DNA of 64,000 nt from Alphaproteobacteria bacterium (GTDB lineage Bacteria > Pseudomonadota > Alphaproteobacteria > Micropepsales > Micropepsaceae), in contig CANJBZ010000001.1 of assembly GCA_947473475.1 (NCBI GenBank), positions 124,001 to 188,000 of the forward strand. The letters run 5' to 3'. Shown piece by piece: positions 26,540 through 34,435 of the stretch. How positions within the stretch are numbered: the stretch's first letter is position 1; each line of letters starts with the position of its first letter. The position numbers were made by a program, and so were the translations under genes. The notes under the pieces are model-generated. The model made no database searches and was not told where the DNA came from. It saw only the letters and a program-made list of their open reading frames with translations.

Positions 26540-27268
26540 ATGATTATAAGTAAACAGGTTAACGATCATCCCCTGGGCGGCGGGGGAGGGTTTATTTCCT
26601 TAGGGGCGCCTGATGGCATGCTGAAGGGTGGGCTGGTGCTGTCGGAACTGCACGAACTCACACCGGCTGGTCCCACGCATTATGGCGCGGTGTTGGGCTT
26701 TGCTCTTGCTTTGGCAGCCCTGGCGCGCGGGAAACAAGGCGCCATCGTTTTCATCCAGCAGGACTTTGCCGCTCTCGAAGCCGCAGCGCTTTACGGCTTG
26801 GGGGGCGCGCCATTCGGCCTGGATCCTGAACGCTTTCTTCTGATCCGCGCGGCAACGGCGAAGGATGCGCTGTGGGCGATGGAAGAGGCGTTGAAGACAC
26901 GGGGGATCACCGTGGTCATCGGTGAATTGGCGGAACGCGGCGACGCGGCCGATTTAACCGCCACGCGCCGTCTCTCCCTGGCAGCGCAAAAAGGAAACAG
27001 CCTGGCGTTGTTGCTGCGCCAATATCCGTGGTGCGAACCGAGTGCGGCGGCGACCCGCTGGCAAATCGCCGGCGCGCCGGGGGCAACGGATGAATTCGGC
27101 GGTTTGGGCGGCACGGCTTTTTCTTTGACGCTGACGAAGAACCGCCGCGGGCCTTGCGGCACTTGGGTTTTGCAGTGGGATCACGATGCAAAGCGTTTCC
27201 TCCCGGCGTTATCTCGCGCTGTGGCTCAGCCGTTTGTCGACAGACCGGCTGACGCGGCAGCCGGGTAA
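26540..27268 (+). CDS. imuA: ImuA, RecA-like SOS mutasome protein
   Basis: 242 residues. Recognisable ImuA pieces are GGLVLSELHEL, FGLDPERFLLIRA, DALWAMEEAL, ATRRLSLAAQKG, SAAATRWQIAG and CGTWVLQWDHD. ImuA is a RecA/SulA-related accessory factor that works with ImuB and DnaE2 in error-prone lesion bypass. The N-terminus is short and begins only about 20 residues before the core, and the ATG sits 12 bases after the LexA box. The true start is therefore uncertain, or the N-terminus was altered by the rearrangement that removed the maltokinase. It overlaps imuB by 83 bases. Confidence 0.85.
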   Translation: MIISKQVNDHPLGGGGGFISLGAPDGMLKGGLVLSELHELTPAGPTHYGAVLGFALALAALARGKQGAIVFIQQDFAALEAAALYGLGGAPFGLDPERFLLIRAATAKDALWAMEEALKTRGITVVIGELAERGDAADLTATRRLSLAAQKGNSLALLLRQYPWCEPSAAATRWQIAGAPGATDEFGGLGGTAFSLTLTKNRRGPCGTWVLQWDHDAKRFLPALSRAVAQPFVDRPADAAAG

Positions 27269-28874
27269 ACAGGGCGGCCATCCCCTCGTCGTAGTGGGTG
27301 CCGTCAAAAATGCGCGCCGCCTGATCGCGCTCAACGATGCGGCCGAGCGCGCGGGCTTGCGCGTGGGCATGAGCTTTGCGGATGCCTGTGCGATTGTTCC
27401 CGATCTCATGTCCGCTGACGAAGCGCCGCAAGAAGACGCCCGGCTGCTTTCGGCTGTGGCCGATTGGTGCGAACGCTATACGCCGCTGGTGGGGCTCGAT
27501 GCGCCGGACGGTCTTCTGTTCGACATAACCGGCGTCGCGCATTTATTCGGCGGTGAAGCTGCGCTGGCGCAAGATCTGACGCAGCGGCTTGCAGGGTTTG
27601 GATTCAGAACGCGAATCGGCATTGCCGATACGGTAGGCGCGGCTTTTGCCATGGCCCATCACGGAAAAGAGCGAATTGTCCCTTGCGGCAAAACGCGCGA
27701 GGTTTTGGCGCCTTTGCCGCTTGCCGCATTGCGCCTGCCACTCGAAACGCGCCAAGGTTTGTCACGCCTCGGGCTCAAGACCATCGCCGACCTGATGGCC
27801 TGTCCGCGCGGACCTCTCACGGCCCGTTTTGGGGCGCATCTCATGCGCCGCCTCGATCAGGCTTTGGGGGCGGAAGAAGAGCCGATCAGCCCGCGGCAGC
27901 CGGCGCCCGCCTTGAGCGTGGAGCAAGGTTTTGCCGAACCGATTTTCCGCGATGAGGATGTGTTGCTCATCATTGGCCGCCTGACGGAGCGGCTGTGCGA
28001 AAGTCTCGAAAAGCGAGGCGAGGGCATCCGCCGCATCAGGGCGAGCGTTTTCGGCGTGGACGGGCGTTTGTTCCGTTTGGATATCGGCACCAGCGGCCCT
28101 TTGCGTGACGGTGTACGGTTGCATCGTCTGTTTACGGATAAATTCGCCACGGTGTCATGGGATTGCGAATTCGGTTTCGACTGCATTCGTGTGTCGGTGC
28201 TGGAGACGCAATCCGTCTCTCCGGCGCAGAAGAATTTCGCGGCGGGCGAAGACGATGGGCAGACCGTTTCGCATCTGATCGACCGTTTGACGGCGCGGCT
28301 GGGTGAGACGCGCGTGCTCAGATTGGTCGAGCAGGATGTGCATGTGCCCGAACACGCCTGTGTCGCCATTCCCGCCGCGGACGCGGAGGAATTTTCGGTT
28401 CCAATCACCTCCCCCTTGCGGGGAGGTCGAAATGCTGAAGCGGCGTCAGCCGCGAGGCATTTCGGGTGGGGGGATGGTTGCGGAGAGGCACCCCCACCCG
28501 AAATTGCTCGCGATGCTCGCTCCCAATTTCGATCTCCCCGCAAGGGGGAGGTGATGCCTAGAACGCACGATACCCTCGCCGCCATGCGGCCGGTGCGGTT
28601 GTTTGAGCGGGCCGAACCTATCGAAGCGATCGCTGAAGTTCCGGATGGTCCGCCGGTGCGCTTCAAATGGCGGCGCGCCGTCCATCATGTCGCGCGCGTC
28701 GAAGGGCCGGAACGCATCGCGCTCCCGTGGTGGCGTGACGGCAAAAATCGTCCTCTGACGCGGGATTATTTTCGTGTCGAAACGGACGCCGGCGCGCGGC
28801 TGTGGCTGTATCGCGACGGCCTCTTCCGCGAAACACTGGGCCCACGCTGGTTCCTGCATGGCTTCCTGCCATGA
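27186..28874 (+). CDS. imuB: ImuB, Y-family polymerase-like mutasome subunit with repeat-derived insertion
   Basis: 562 residues. It starts with RRYLALWLSRLSTDRL, where the acidic metal ligands of active Y-family polymerases are absent, as is typical of catalytically dead ImuB. DGLLFDITGVAHLFGGE and RPVRLFERAEPIEAIAEVPDGPP (split at EPIEA) are family landmarks. Between them residues about 407-456 are encoded by a 148-base palindromic element (28406-28553) and look unlike the family. ImuB normally bridges the beta clamp, ImuA and DnaE2. The frame remains open through the insertion. The stop overlaps the dnaE2 start (ATGA). Confidence 0.92.
   Translation: MQSVSSRRYLALWLSRLSTDRLTRQPGKQGGHPLVVVGAVKNARRLIALNDAAERAGLRVGMSFADACAIVPDLMSADEAPQEDARLLSAVADWCERYTPLVGLDAPDGLLFDITGVAHLFGGEAALAQDLTQRLAGFGFRTRIGIADTVGAAFAMAHHGKERIVPCGKTREVLAPLPLAALRLPLETRQGLSRLGLKTIADLMACPRGPLTARFGAHLMRRLDQALGAEEEPISPRQPAPALSVEQGFAEPIFRDEDVLLIIGRLTERLCESLEKRGEGIRRIRASVFGVDGRLFRLDIGTSGPLRDGVRLHRLFTDKFATVSWDCEFGFDCIRVSVLETQSVSPAQKNFAAGEDDGQTVSHLIDRLTARLGETRVLRLVEQDVHVPEHACVAIPAADAEEFSVPITSPLRGGRNAEAASAARHFGWGDGCGEAPPPEIARDARSQFRSPRKGEVMPRTHDTLAAMRPVRLFERAEPIEAIAEVPDGPPVRFKWRRAVHHVARVEGPERIALPWWRDGKNRPLTRDYFRVETDAGARLWLYRDGLFRETLGPRWFLHGFLP
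28406..28553. repeat. 148-base palindromic element inside imuB
   Basis: Terminal inverted repeats of about 28 bases with one mismatch: the left arm begins CACCTCCCCCTTGCGGGG at 28406, and the right arm ends CCCCGCAAGGGGGAGGTG at 28553. Inner arms ATTTCGGGTGGGG (about 28459-28472) and CCCCACCCGAAAT (about 28491-28504) nest within. The element is fully translated in the imuB frame. Confidence 0.85.
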
Positions 28875-31800
28875 GCGGCTATGCCGAGCTGGCGGTCACC
28901 AGCAATTTCTCTTTTCTGCGCGGCGGCTCGCATCCGGAAGAATTGGCGGCGCAAGCCAAAGAGCTGGGGCATGCCGCCATTGGCATTGCCGACCGCAATA
29001 CGGTGGCCGGTGTCGTTCGCGCCCATTCGATCGCAAGAGAAAAAGAGCTGCAATTTCTCCCCGGCGCGCGGCTGGTTTTCGCGGACGGCACGCGGGACAT
29101 CCTGGCCTATCCGCACTGCCTTGCCGGCTGGTCGAACCTGACGCGCCTGCTCACCCTCGGCAAAAGACGCGCCGAAAAAGGCGAATGCGAACTCTATTTC
29201 GACGACCTGCTCGAACGCGCGAGGGGACTTAATCTCATCGCCGTAATTACCAAAATTCCTACCCTCCCCTTGAGGGAGGGTAGGAAAGGGGCCGTTACAT
29301 TTCTCCACCGTTTGCGTGAGGCGGCGGATGGGCCGGTGCGGCTGGCGGCGTCGCTGCTTTATCGGGGCGACGATACGCGCCGCTTGGAACGGCTTGCCGC
29401 ATTGGCCGCCGAAGCGAAGGCGCCGCTCATCGCGATCAATGACGTTCTGTATCACCATCCTGACCGCCGGCCGTTGCAGGATGTCGTCACCTGCATCCGC
29501 GAACATGCAACACTCGAACAGGCGGGCAAGCGGCTTGAGGCAAACGCCGAAAGGCATTTGAAGCCGCCCCTCGAAATGCGCCGCCTGTTCCGCCGCTATC
29601 CGGGAGCGATCGAAGAGACGCTAGTCTTTGCCGAAAGCTGCCGCTTTTCGCTGGACGAATTAAAGCCGTCTTATCCGCTGGAAACCCGCGCAGGTTTCGC
29701 CACGCCGCAGGATGCGTTAGCCGCCTTTGCGGAAGAAGGCGCACGCACCCGCTATCCCGGCGGTATTCCGGACAAAATCCACCATTCGTTGAAGTACGAA
29801 CTCGCCCTTGTCGCCGAGCTGAATTACGCGCCGTATTTTCTCACCGTCCACGACATCGTCCGCTACGCCAAAAGCGTTGGTATTCTCTGTCAGGGACGCG
29901 GCTCGGCGGCCAATTCCGCGCTCTGTTTCTGCCTTGGCATCACCGAAGTCGACCCGATGCTCAGCGATCTTCTGTTCGAGCGGTTCATTTCGGCCGAGCG
30001 GAACGAGCCGCCCGATATCGATGTCGATTTCGAACACGAACGGCGTGAGGAGGTAATCCAATATGTCTACAAAAAATACGGCCGTGAACGCGCGGCGCTG
30101 ACCGCCACCACCATCTGCTATCGCGGGCGGAGCGCCATTCGCGAAGTGGGCAAGGTGTTCGGTCTTTCCGAAGACCTCACGGCTTCGCTGGCACGCACGC
30201 TGTGGGGCTGGTCGCCTTCGGGCGTAACCGAAAAAGACGCGCAAAGCGTGGGGCTAAATCCGGACGATCCGCGCCTGACGCAAGTGATTGCGCTCGCCGG
30301 TGAGTTGATCGATTTTCCCCGCCATCTGTCGCAGCATGTCGGCGGCTTCGTCATTACCGAAGGGCGGCTGGATGATCTGGTGCCCATCGAAAACGCGGCG
30401 ATGGAGGAACGCACCGTCATCGAGTGGAACAAGGATGACATCGACGCGCTGAAAATCCTCAAAGTCGATTTGCTGGGCCTCGGCATGCTGTCCTGCCTGC
30501 GCCGGGGTTACGCCTTCATCGAAAAACATTACGGCCAGCCCATCACGACGGCCAGCATGCCCAAGGAGGAGGAAGCGGTTTATCGGATGCTGTCCCGCGC
30601 GGATTCCGTCGGCACCTTTCAGGTGGAAAGCCGGGCGCAAATGTCGATGCTGCCGCGCCTTAGACCTAAGGAATTTTACGATCTCGTTATCGAAGTGGCG
30701 ATTGTGCGTCCTGGGCCGATTCAGGGCGACATGGTCCATCCCTATTTGCGCCGTCGCGAAGGCAAGGAAAAGGTGACCTATCACGCGCCCTCGCCGGAAC
30801 ATGGGCCCGCCGACGAGCTGGAAAAGGTGATGCGGAAGACGCTCGGCGTTCCGCTGTTTCAGGAGCAGGCGATGCGCGTCGCTATCGAAGCGGCGAAATT
30901 CGCACCCGCCGAGGCCGACCGCCTGCGCCGCGCCATGGCGACGTTCCGGCGGGTGGGTACGATCCAGACCTTTCGTGAGAAATTCGTTGGCAACATGACA
31001 AGGCGCGGCTACCCACACGAATTTGCGGAAAACTGCTTCCATCAGATCGAAGGCTTCGGCGAATATGGCTTTCCGGAAAGCCACGCCGCGAGCTTCGCTT
31101 TGCTGGTTTACGCGTCGGCGTGGATCAAGTGCCACTATCCCGACGTGTTTGCCGCGGCTCTGCTGAACAGCCAGCCCATGGGATTTTACGCGCCGGCGCA
31201 AATCGTGCGCGACGCGGCCGAACATGGTGTGGAAATCCGGGCGGTGGATGTGAGCTTTTCCAATTGGGATTGCACTTTAGAGGCCACGGCCGGCGCCGTC
31301 CGCTCCACCGCTTCGCGGTCCCCCTCCCCCGTAACCACGGGGGAGGAAAATATTTTGCGAATGCCGCCCCTTCTTTCCTCCCCCGTGGTTACGGGGGAGG
31401 TGCCCCCGAAGGGGGTGGAGGGGGCGCGGGCGGTGCTGCACCCGCGCCATGCCTCAATGCGGGACGATATCTTGACCACACATGCGCTGCGTTTGGGGCT
31501 GCGGCAGATTTCCGGCTTTTCCGAAAGAGACGCGAAACGCATCGAGCAGGTTCGTGGAGCAGGTATTCGCTCTTTGCGCGATTTCTGGCTGCGCACGCAG
31601 CTTGCGCCGGGTGCGCTCCGGAAACTTGCCGAAGCCGATGCGTTTGGTTCGCTCGGCCTCTCGCGGCGTCAGGCTTTATGGGAATTTCGGGCGCTGCGGC
31701 GGGTGGGCGACAAAGACGATCTGCCTCTGTTTGTGGGCGCGGCGCTGGAGAACAACGAACCGCAGGTCGATCTCCCGCGCATGAAATTGGGCGAGCAGGT

Positions 31801-32242
31801 CATCGAGGATTACCGGCATCTGCAACTTTCCGTGAAAGCGCATCCGCTGTCGTTCCTCCGGGGCGTATTTGAACAACGGCGCATACTGCCTTGCGAAAAA
31901 ATCGCCGATCTGAAAACCGGCCGGCGCACCACCGTCGCCGGTCTGGTGCTGGTCCGTCAGCGGCCGGGCAGCGCGCAAAGCATCTTCATAACCATCGAAG
32001 ACGAAACCGGCATTGCGAACATCATCGTTTGGCCGCCCGTGTTCGAGAAATACCGGCCCATCGTGATGGGCGCGCGCCTGACAGCGGTCTGCGGCAAAGT
32101 CCAGAACGAATCCGGCGTGGTGCATATTCTTGCAGAGACGCTCGAGGATATGACGCCGCTCTTGGGTCTTCTGAGTGGCGGCGGCGAAATCCGTCCGTCT
32201 GCTGCAGTCACCGTCATGCCCAAGGGCCGCAATTTCCACTGA
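28871..32242 (+). CDS. dnaE2: Error-prone DNA polymerase III alpha subunit DnaE2 with two repeat-derived insertions
   Basis: 1123 residues from the ATG at 28871; a longer frame exists but overlaps imuB. The N-terminal PHP domain (YAELAVTSNFSFLRGGSHPE) is followed by the C-family polymerase core with the catalytic aspartates in PPDIDVDFEHER, then GRGSAANSALCFCLGI, HVGGFVIT and SHAASFALLVYASAWIKCHY (exactly the family hallmark). An OB-fold follows near TVAGLVLVRQRPGSA. It performs SOS mutagenic lesion bypass with ImuA/ImuB. Residues about 130-138 and about 811-852 are encoded by palindromic repeats at 29258-29284 and 31301-31426, which makes the protein longer than the usual roughly 1050-1090. 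Confidence 0.95.
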   Translation: MSGYAELAVTSNFSFLRGGSHPEELAAQAKELGHAAIGIADRNTVAGVVRAHSIAREKELQFLPGARLVFADGTRDILAYPHCLAGWSNLTRLLTLGKRRAEKGECELYFDDLLERARGLNLIAVITKIPTLPLREGRKGAVTFLHRLREAADGPVRLAASLLYRGDDTRRLERLAALAAEAKAPLIAINDVLYHHPDRRPLQDVVTCIREHATLEQAGKRLEANAERHLKPPLEMRRLFRRYPGAIEETLVFAESCRFSLDELKPSYPLETRAGFATPQDALAAFAEEGARTRYPGGIPDKIHHSLKYELALVAELNYAPYFLTVHDIVRYAKSVGILCQGRGSAANSALCFCLGITEVDPMLSDLLFERFISAERNEPPDIDVDFEHERREEVIQYVYKKYGRERAALTATTICYRGRSAIREVGKVFGLSEDLTASLARTLWGWSPSGVTEKDAQSVGLNPDDPRLTQVIALAGELIDFPRHLSQHVGGFVITEGRLDDLVPIENAAMEERTVIEWNKDDIDALKILKVDLLGLGMLSCLRRGYAFIEKHYGQPITTASMPKEEEAVYRMLSRADSVGTFQVESRAQMSMLPRLRPKEFYDLVIEVAIVRPGPIQGDMVHPYLRRREGKEKVTYHAPSPEHGPADELEKVMRKTLGVPLFQEQAMRVAIEAAKFAPAEADRLRRAMATFRRVGTIQTFREKFVGNMTRRGYPHEFAENCFHQIEGFGEYGFPESHAASFALLVYASAWIKCHYPDVFAAALLNSQPMGFYAPAQIVRDAAEHGVEIRAVDVSFSNWDCTLEATAGAVRSTASRSPSPVTTGEENILRMPPLLSSPVVTGEVPPKGVEGARAVLHPRHASMRDDILTTHALRLGLRQISGFSERDAKRIEQVRGAGIRSLRDFWLRTQLAPGALRKLAEADAFGSLGLSRRQALWEFRALRRVGDKDDLPLFVGAALENNEPQVDLPRMKLGEQVIEDYRHLQLSVKAHPLSFLRGVFEQRRILPCEKIADLKTGRRTTVAGLVLVRQRPGSAQSIFITIEDETGIANIIVWPPVFEKYRPIVMGARLTAVCGKVQNESGVVHILAETLEDMTPLLGLLSGGGEIRPSAAVTVMPKGRNFH
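29258..29284. repeat. Short palindrome within dnaE2
   Basis: Perfect 11-base arms CCTACCCTCCC (29258-29268) and GGGAGGGTAGG (29274-29284) with a 5-base loop. It encodes the KIPTLPLREGRK stretch, which does not look like DnaE2 family sequence, so it is probably an inserted or remnant repeat. Confidence 0.7.
31301..31426. repeat. Head-to-head pair of REP-like units inside dnaE2
   Basis: A reversed unit (31301-31349) and a forward unit (31374-31426) of the same family as the intergenic repeats. The 27-base inner arms at 31323-31349 and 31374-31400 are exact reverse complements separated by 24 bases. The forward unit ends GGTGGAGGGGGCG like the copies at 6081 and 63541. The pair is translated in frame within dnaE2 and lies just after the conserved NWDCTLE motif. 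Confidence 0.88.
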
Positions 32243-32313
32243 TCTTGCCGGACTGTGCCCGTCACGAAAATTTCTCCGCTTGCGCAGCACGTCATGGCAT
32301 TATGTAATTACGT

Positions 32314-32718
32314 ATGCGGCATAGGAACAACCCAAGGCGAACTGCCGAAGTAGCGCCAAGCGCCTTACGGCAAAGCCACAAGGCTGCCGTCAAACTCCTG
32401 GCATTTATGGCCGCACTTGCAGGTGCAAGTGCTTATGCCGCGCCAGCGGCAGCACCGGCGACGGCCGGGCAGTTTGTCGAGCGATGCAAAAGCGATACGC
32501 CGTTCTGCACGATCCAGATCATGGCCATCGCGGACGGCTTGGAAAAAAGCCGCAAGGTCTGCCTGCCCGCCAGCGTCACAAAGGACGCCATGGCCGCACG
32601 CATCCGGGAGACTGTCGATGACATTGTCGAAGAAGCGCCCGACCTGAAGACCGGACCTTACCGGCAGGTTGTCGAACAACTCATGACGTTCCTCTGGCCG
32701 TGCGAGCCGATTTCCTGA
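32314..32718 (+). CDS. Small secreted protein, Rap1a/Tai-like
   Basis: 134 residues as read. A hydrophobic segment ending in ASAYAAPAAA suggests a Sec signal peptide, but the N-terminal extension before it is long and the true start may be downstream of 32314. The mature part has four Cys (ERCKSD, FCTIQI, VCLPA, LWPCEP) and the pattern of Rap1a/Tai-type small helical proteins, a fold that includes T6SS immunity proteins and HdeA-like chaperones. No effector gene is adjacent, so an immunity role is not supported here. It lies 72 bases after dnaE2. Confidence 0.55.
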   Translation: MRHRNNPRRTAEVAPSALRQSHKAAVKLLAFMAALAGASAYAAPAAAPATAGQFVERCKSDTPFCTIQIMAIADGLEKSRKVCLPASVTKDAMAARIRETVDDIVEEAPDLKTGPYRQVVEQLMTFLWPCEPIS

Positions 32719-32828
32719 CGCGATTTTTTCGCAGGAAAAATTCACTGGCCTATGTCGAAATGCTCGTGCCCCGCGCGTCATTGGAACAGCGAGGCACGAA
32801 GCCCGCCGAACGCTAGAGGAGAAGACCC

Positions 32829-33176
32829 ATGCAATATCTGCTTATGATCTATGGCAACGAGCAGGCCATGCAGTCCGCGCCGAAGGAAGCCGTCACCCAG
32901 ATGATGGGGGCCTATACCGCCTATACCCAGGCCATGAAAACCGCAGGAATTTTGCAGGGCTCCAACCGCCTGAAGCCGACGAATACCGCCAGCACGGTGC
33001 GCACGGGAAGCGGCAAGACCGAGGTGCTGGACGGCCCCTATGCCGAAACCAAAGAACAACTCGGCGGCTATTATCTGATCGACGTTCCCAATCTGGATGA
33101 GGCGCTTTCCTGGGCGGCACGCTGCCCCGGCGCGGCCCACGGCACCATCGAGGTGCGCCCCGTCTGGGAGATGTGA
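32829..33176 (+). CDS. YCII/DGPF-domain protein
   Basis: 115 residues, GAGGAG ribosome-binding site. MQYLLMIYGNEQAM and the motif EVLDGPYAETKEQLGGYYLI are the YCII-related/DGPF domain, here with Tyr in place of Phe. Genes of this type are characteristically placed directly before ECF42-type sigma factors, as here, with the next start immediately after the stop. The biochemical role is not settled; it probably belongs to the same regulatory unit. Confidence 0.85.
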   Translation: MQYLLMIYGNEQAMQSAPKEAVTQMMGAYTAYTQAMKTAGILQGSNRLKPTNTASTVRTGSGKTEVLDGPYAETKEQLGGYYLIDVPNLDEALSWAARCPGAAHGTIEVRPVWEM

Positions 33177-34427
33177 ATGGGCAGCGAAAGCGGCCTGGAT
33201 GCACGTGAGACGGCGGAGCGTGTTGCCCGCCGCTCTTACGGCAAACTGGTCGCCTTTCTGGCCGCATCGACGGGCGATGTCGCGCGCGCCGAGGACGCGC
33301 TGTCGGAAGCCTTCGCTGCCGCCCTTTCCGATTGGCCGGTGAACGGGACGCCTGCCAATCCCGAAGGCTGGCTGATGGCGGTCGCCAAGCGAAAGAACAT
33401 CGACATGGCGCGGCGGCGGAAAACGGCGGATAGCGCGGGCGATCATCTGAAGCTGCTGATGGGCGAGATCGGTGCGGCGGCGCCGGAAACGGAAATTCAC
33501 GATGAACGGCTCGCACTGATGTTCGCCTGCGCGCACCCGGCCATCGATCCCGCCATTCGCGCGCCGCTGATTCTGCAGACGCTGCTGGGATTTGACGCGG
33601 CCACGATCGCGTCGGCTTTCCTTGTGTCACCGGCGGCCATGGGACAGCGGCTGACGCGCGCCAAACAGAAAATCAAGGACGCGGGAATTCCGTTCCATAT
33701 CCCGGATCGTGCCGATCTGCCGGACCGTTTGGATGCGGTGCTTGCCGCGATTTACGCCGCCTTCGCGGAAGGCTGGCCCGACGCCGCCGGAACGGATTCG
33801 GGGCGCCGCAATCTCGCCGAGGAAGCTCTGTTTCTGGGCAGGCTGGTGGCTGCGCTGCTTCCGCACGAGGCGGAAGTGCTGGGGCTTCTTGCACTGATGC
33901 TCCACTGCGAGGCACGGCGTGCGGCGCGGCGCGCAACCGATGGCGCTTATATACCGCTCGCGGACCAAGATACCGTGCAATGGAATACGCAGGCGATAGA
34001 AGAAGCCGAGCGGCTGTTGCTGGAAGCCAGCCGTCTGAGCGCGCCGGGGCGGTATCAAATCGAGGCCGCTGTCCAATCGGCCCATGCGGTGAAACGCCTG
34101 ACCGGACGCGCCGATTGGGAGGCTATCGCCAAACTTTACGATGCGTTGGCGGCACTGAGCGATTCTCCGGTCGTCGCGGTCAACCGCGCGGTGGCATTGG
34201 CGGAGGTGCATGGGGCCGATGCCGGCGTTCGGGCACTCGATGCGCTTGCGGATGACGAGCGGCTGCGGCGGTATCAGCCCTATTGGGCGGCCTGCGCCGA
34301 TCTTCTGGCGCGTGCAGGAAAGCGGGACGCGGCGAACGAAGCCTATGAACAGGCGATCGGGCTGGAGCGCGATCCCGCGGTGCGGGCGTTTTTGCAAAAG
34401 CGGCAAGCGGCGTTACGCCCGAAATAA
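33177..34427 (+). CDS. ECF42-like RNA polymerase sigma factor with C-terminal extension
   Basis: 416 residues from the ATG at 33178 or one frame-equivalent base window; the frame begins right after the DGPF gene. The region-2 sequence (RAEDALSEAFAAALSDWP; NPEGWLMAVAKRKNID) and the region-4 sequence (LIL.TLLGFDAATIASAFLVS) are followed by a long helical, TPR-like C-terminal extension (NLAEEALFLGRLVAALLPHEAEVLGLLALM in pieces NLAEEALFLGRL and EAEVLGLLALML; ERDPAVRAFLQKR). No anti-sigma factor is present, in keeping with ECF42, where the extension is thought to control activity. Confidence 0.87.
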   Translation: MGSESGLDARETAERVARRSYGKLVAFLAASTGDVARAEDALSEAFAAALSDWPVNGTPANPEGWLMAVAKRKNIDMARRRKTADSAGDHLKLLMGEIGAAAPETEIHDERLALMFACAHPAIDPAIRAPLILQTLLGFDAATIASAFLVSPAAMGQRLTRAKQKIKDAGIPFHIPDRADLPDRLDAVLAAIYAAFAEGWPDAAGTDSGRRNLAEEALFLGRLVAALLPHEAEVLGLLALMLHCEARRAARRATDGAYIPLADQDTVQWNTQAIEEAERLLLEASRLSAPGRYQIEAAVQSAHAVKRLTGRADWEAIAKLYDALAALSDSPVVAVNRAVALAEVHGADAGVRALDALADDERLRRYQPYWAACADLLARAGKRDAANEAYEQAIGLERDPAVRAFLQKRQAALRPK

Positions 34428-34435
34428 TAGTGGCT

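Noticed and set aside
28802-28870. Upstream start for dnaE2
   Set aside because: It lies within imuB. The ATG at 28871 gives the standard DnaE2 N-terminus SGYAELAVTS and an ATGA overlap with the imuB stop.
26540-28874. Active Y-family polymerase in the SOS operon
   Set aside because: ImuB lacks the acidic metal ligands at the start of the fold, so it is called an inactive polymerase-like subunit.
31301-31426. Possible CRISPR-like or tandem array from the repeated palindromes
   Set aside because: Only two units in opposite orientation with a 24-base spacer; no regular repeat-spacer pattern and no cas genes.
32314-32718. Type VI secretion immunity protein
   Set aside because: The fold pattern is compatible, but no effector or T6SS gene is nearby, so only a Rap1a/Tai-like secreted protein is reported.
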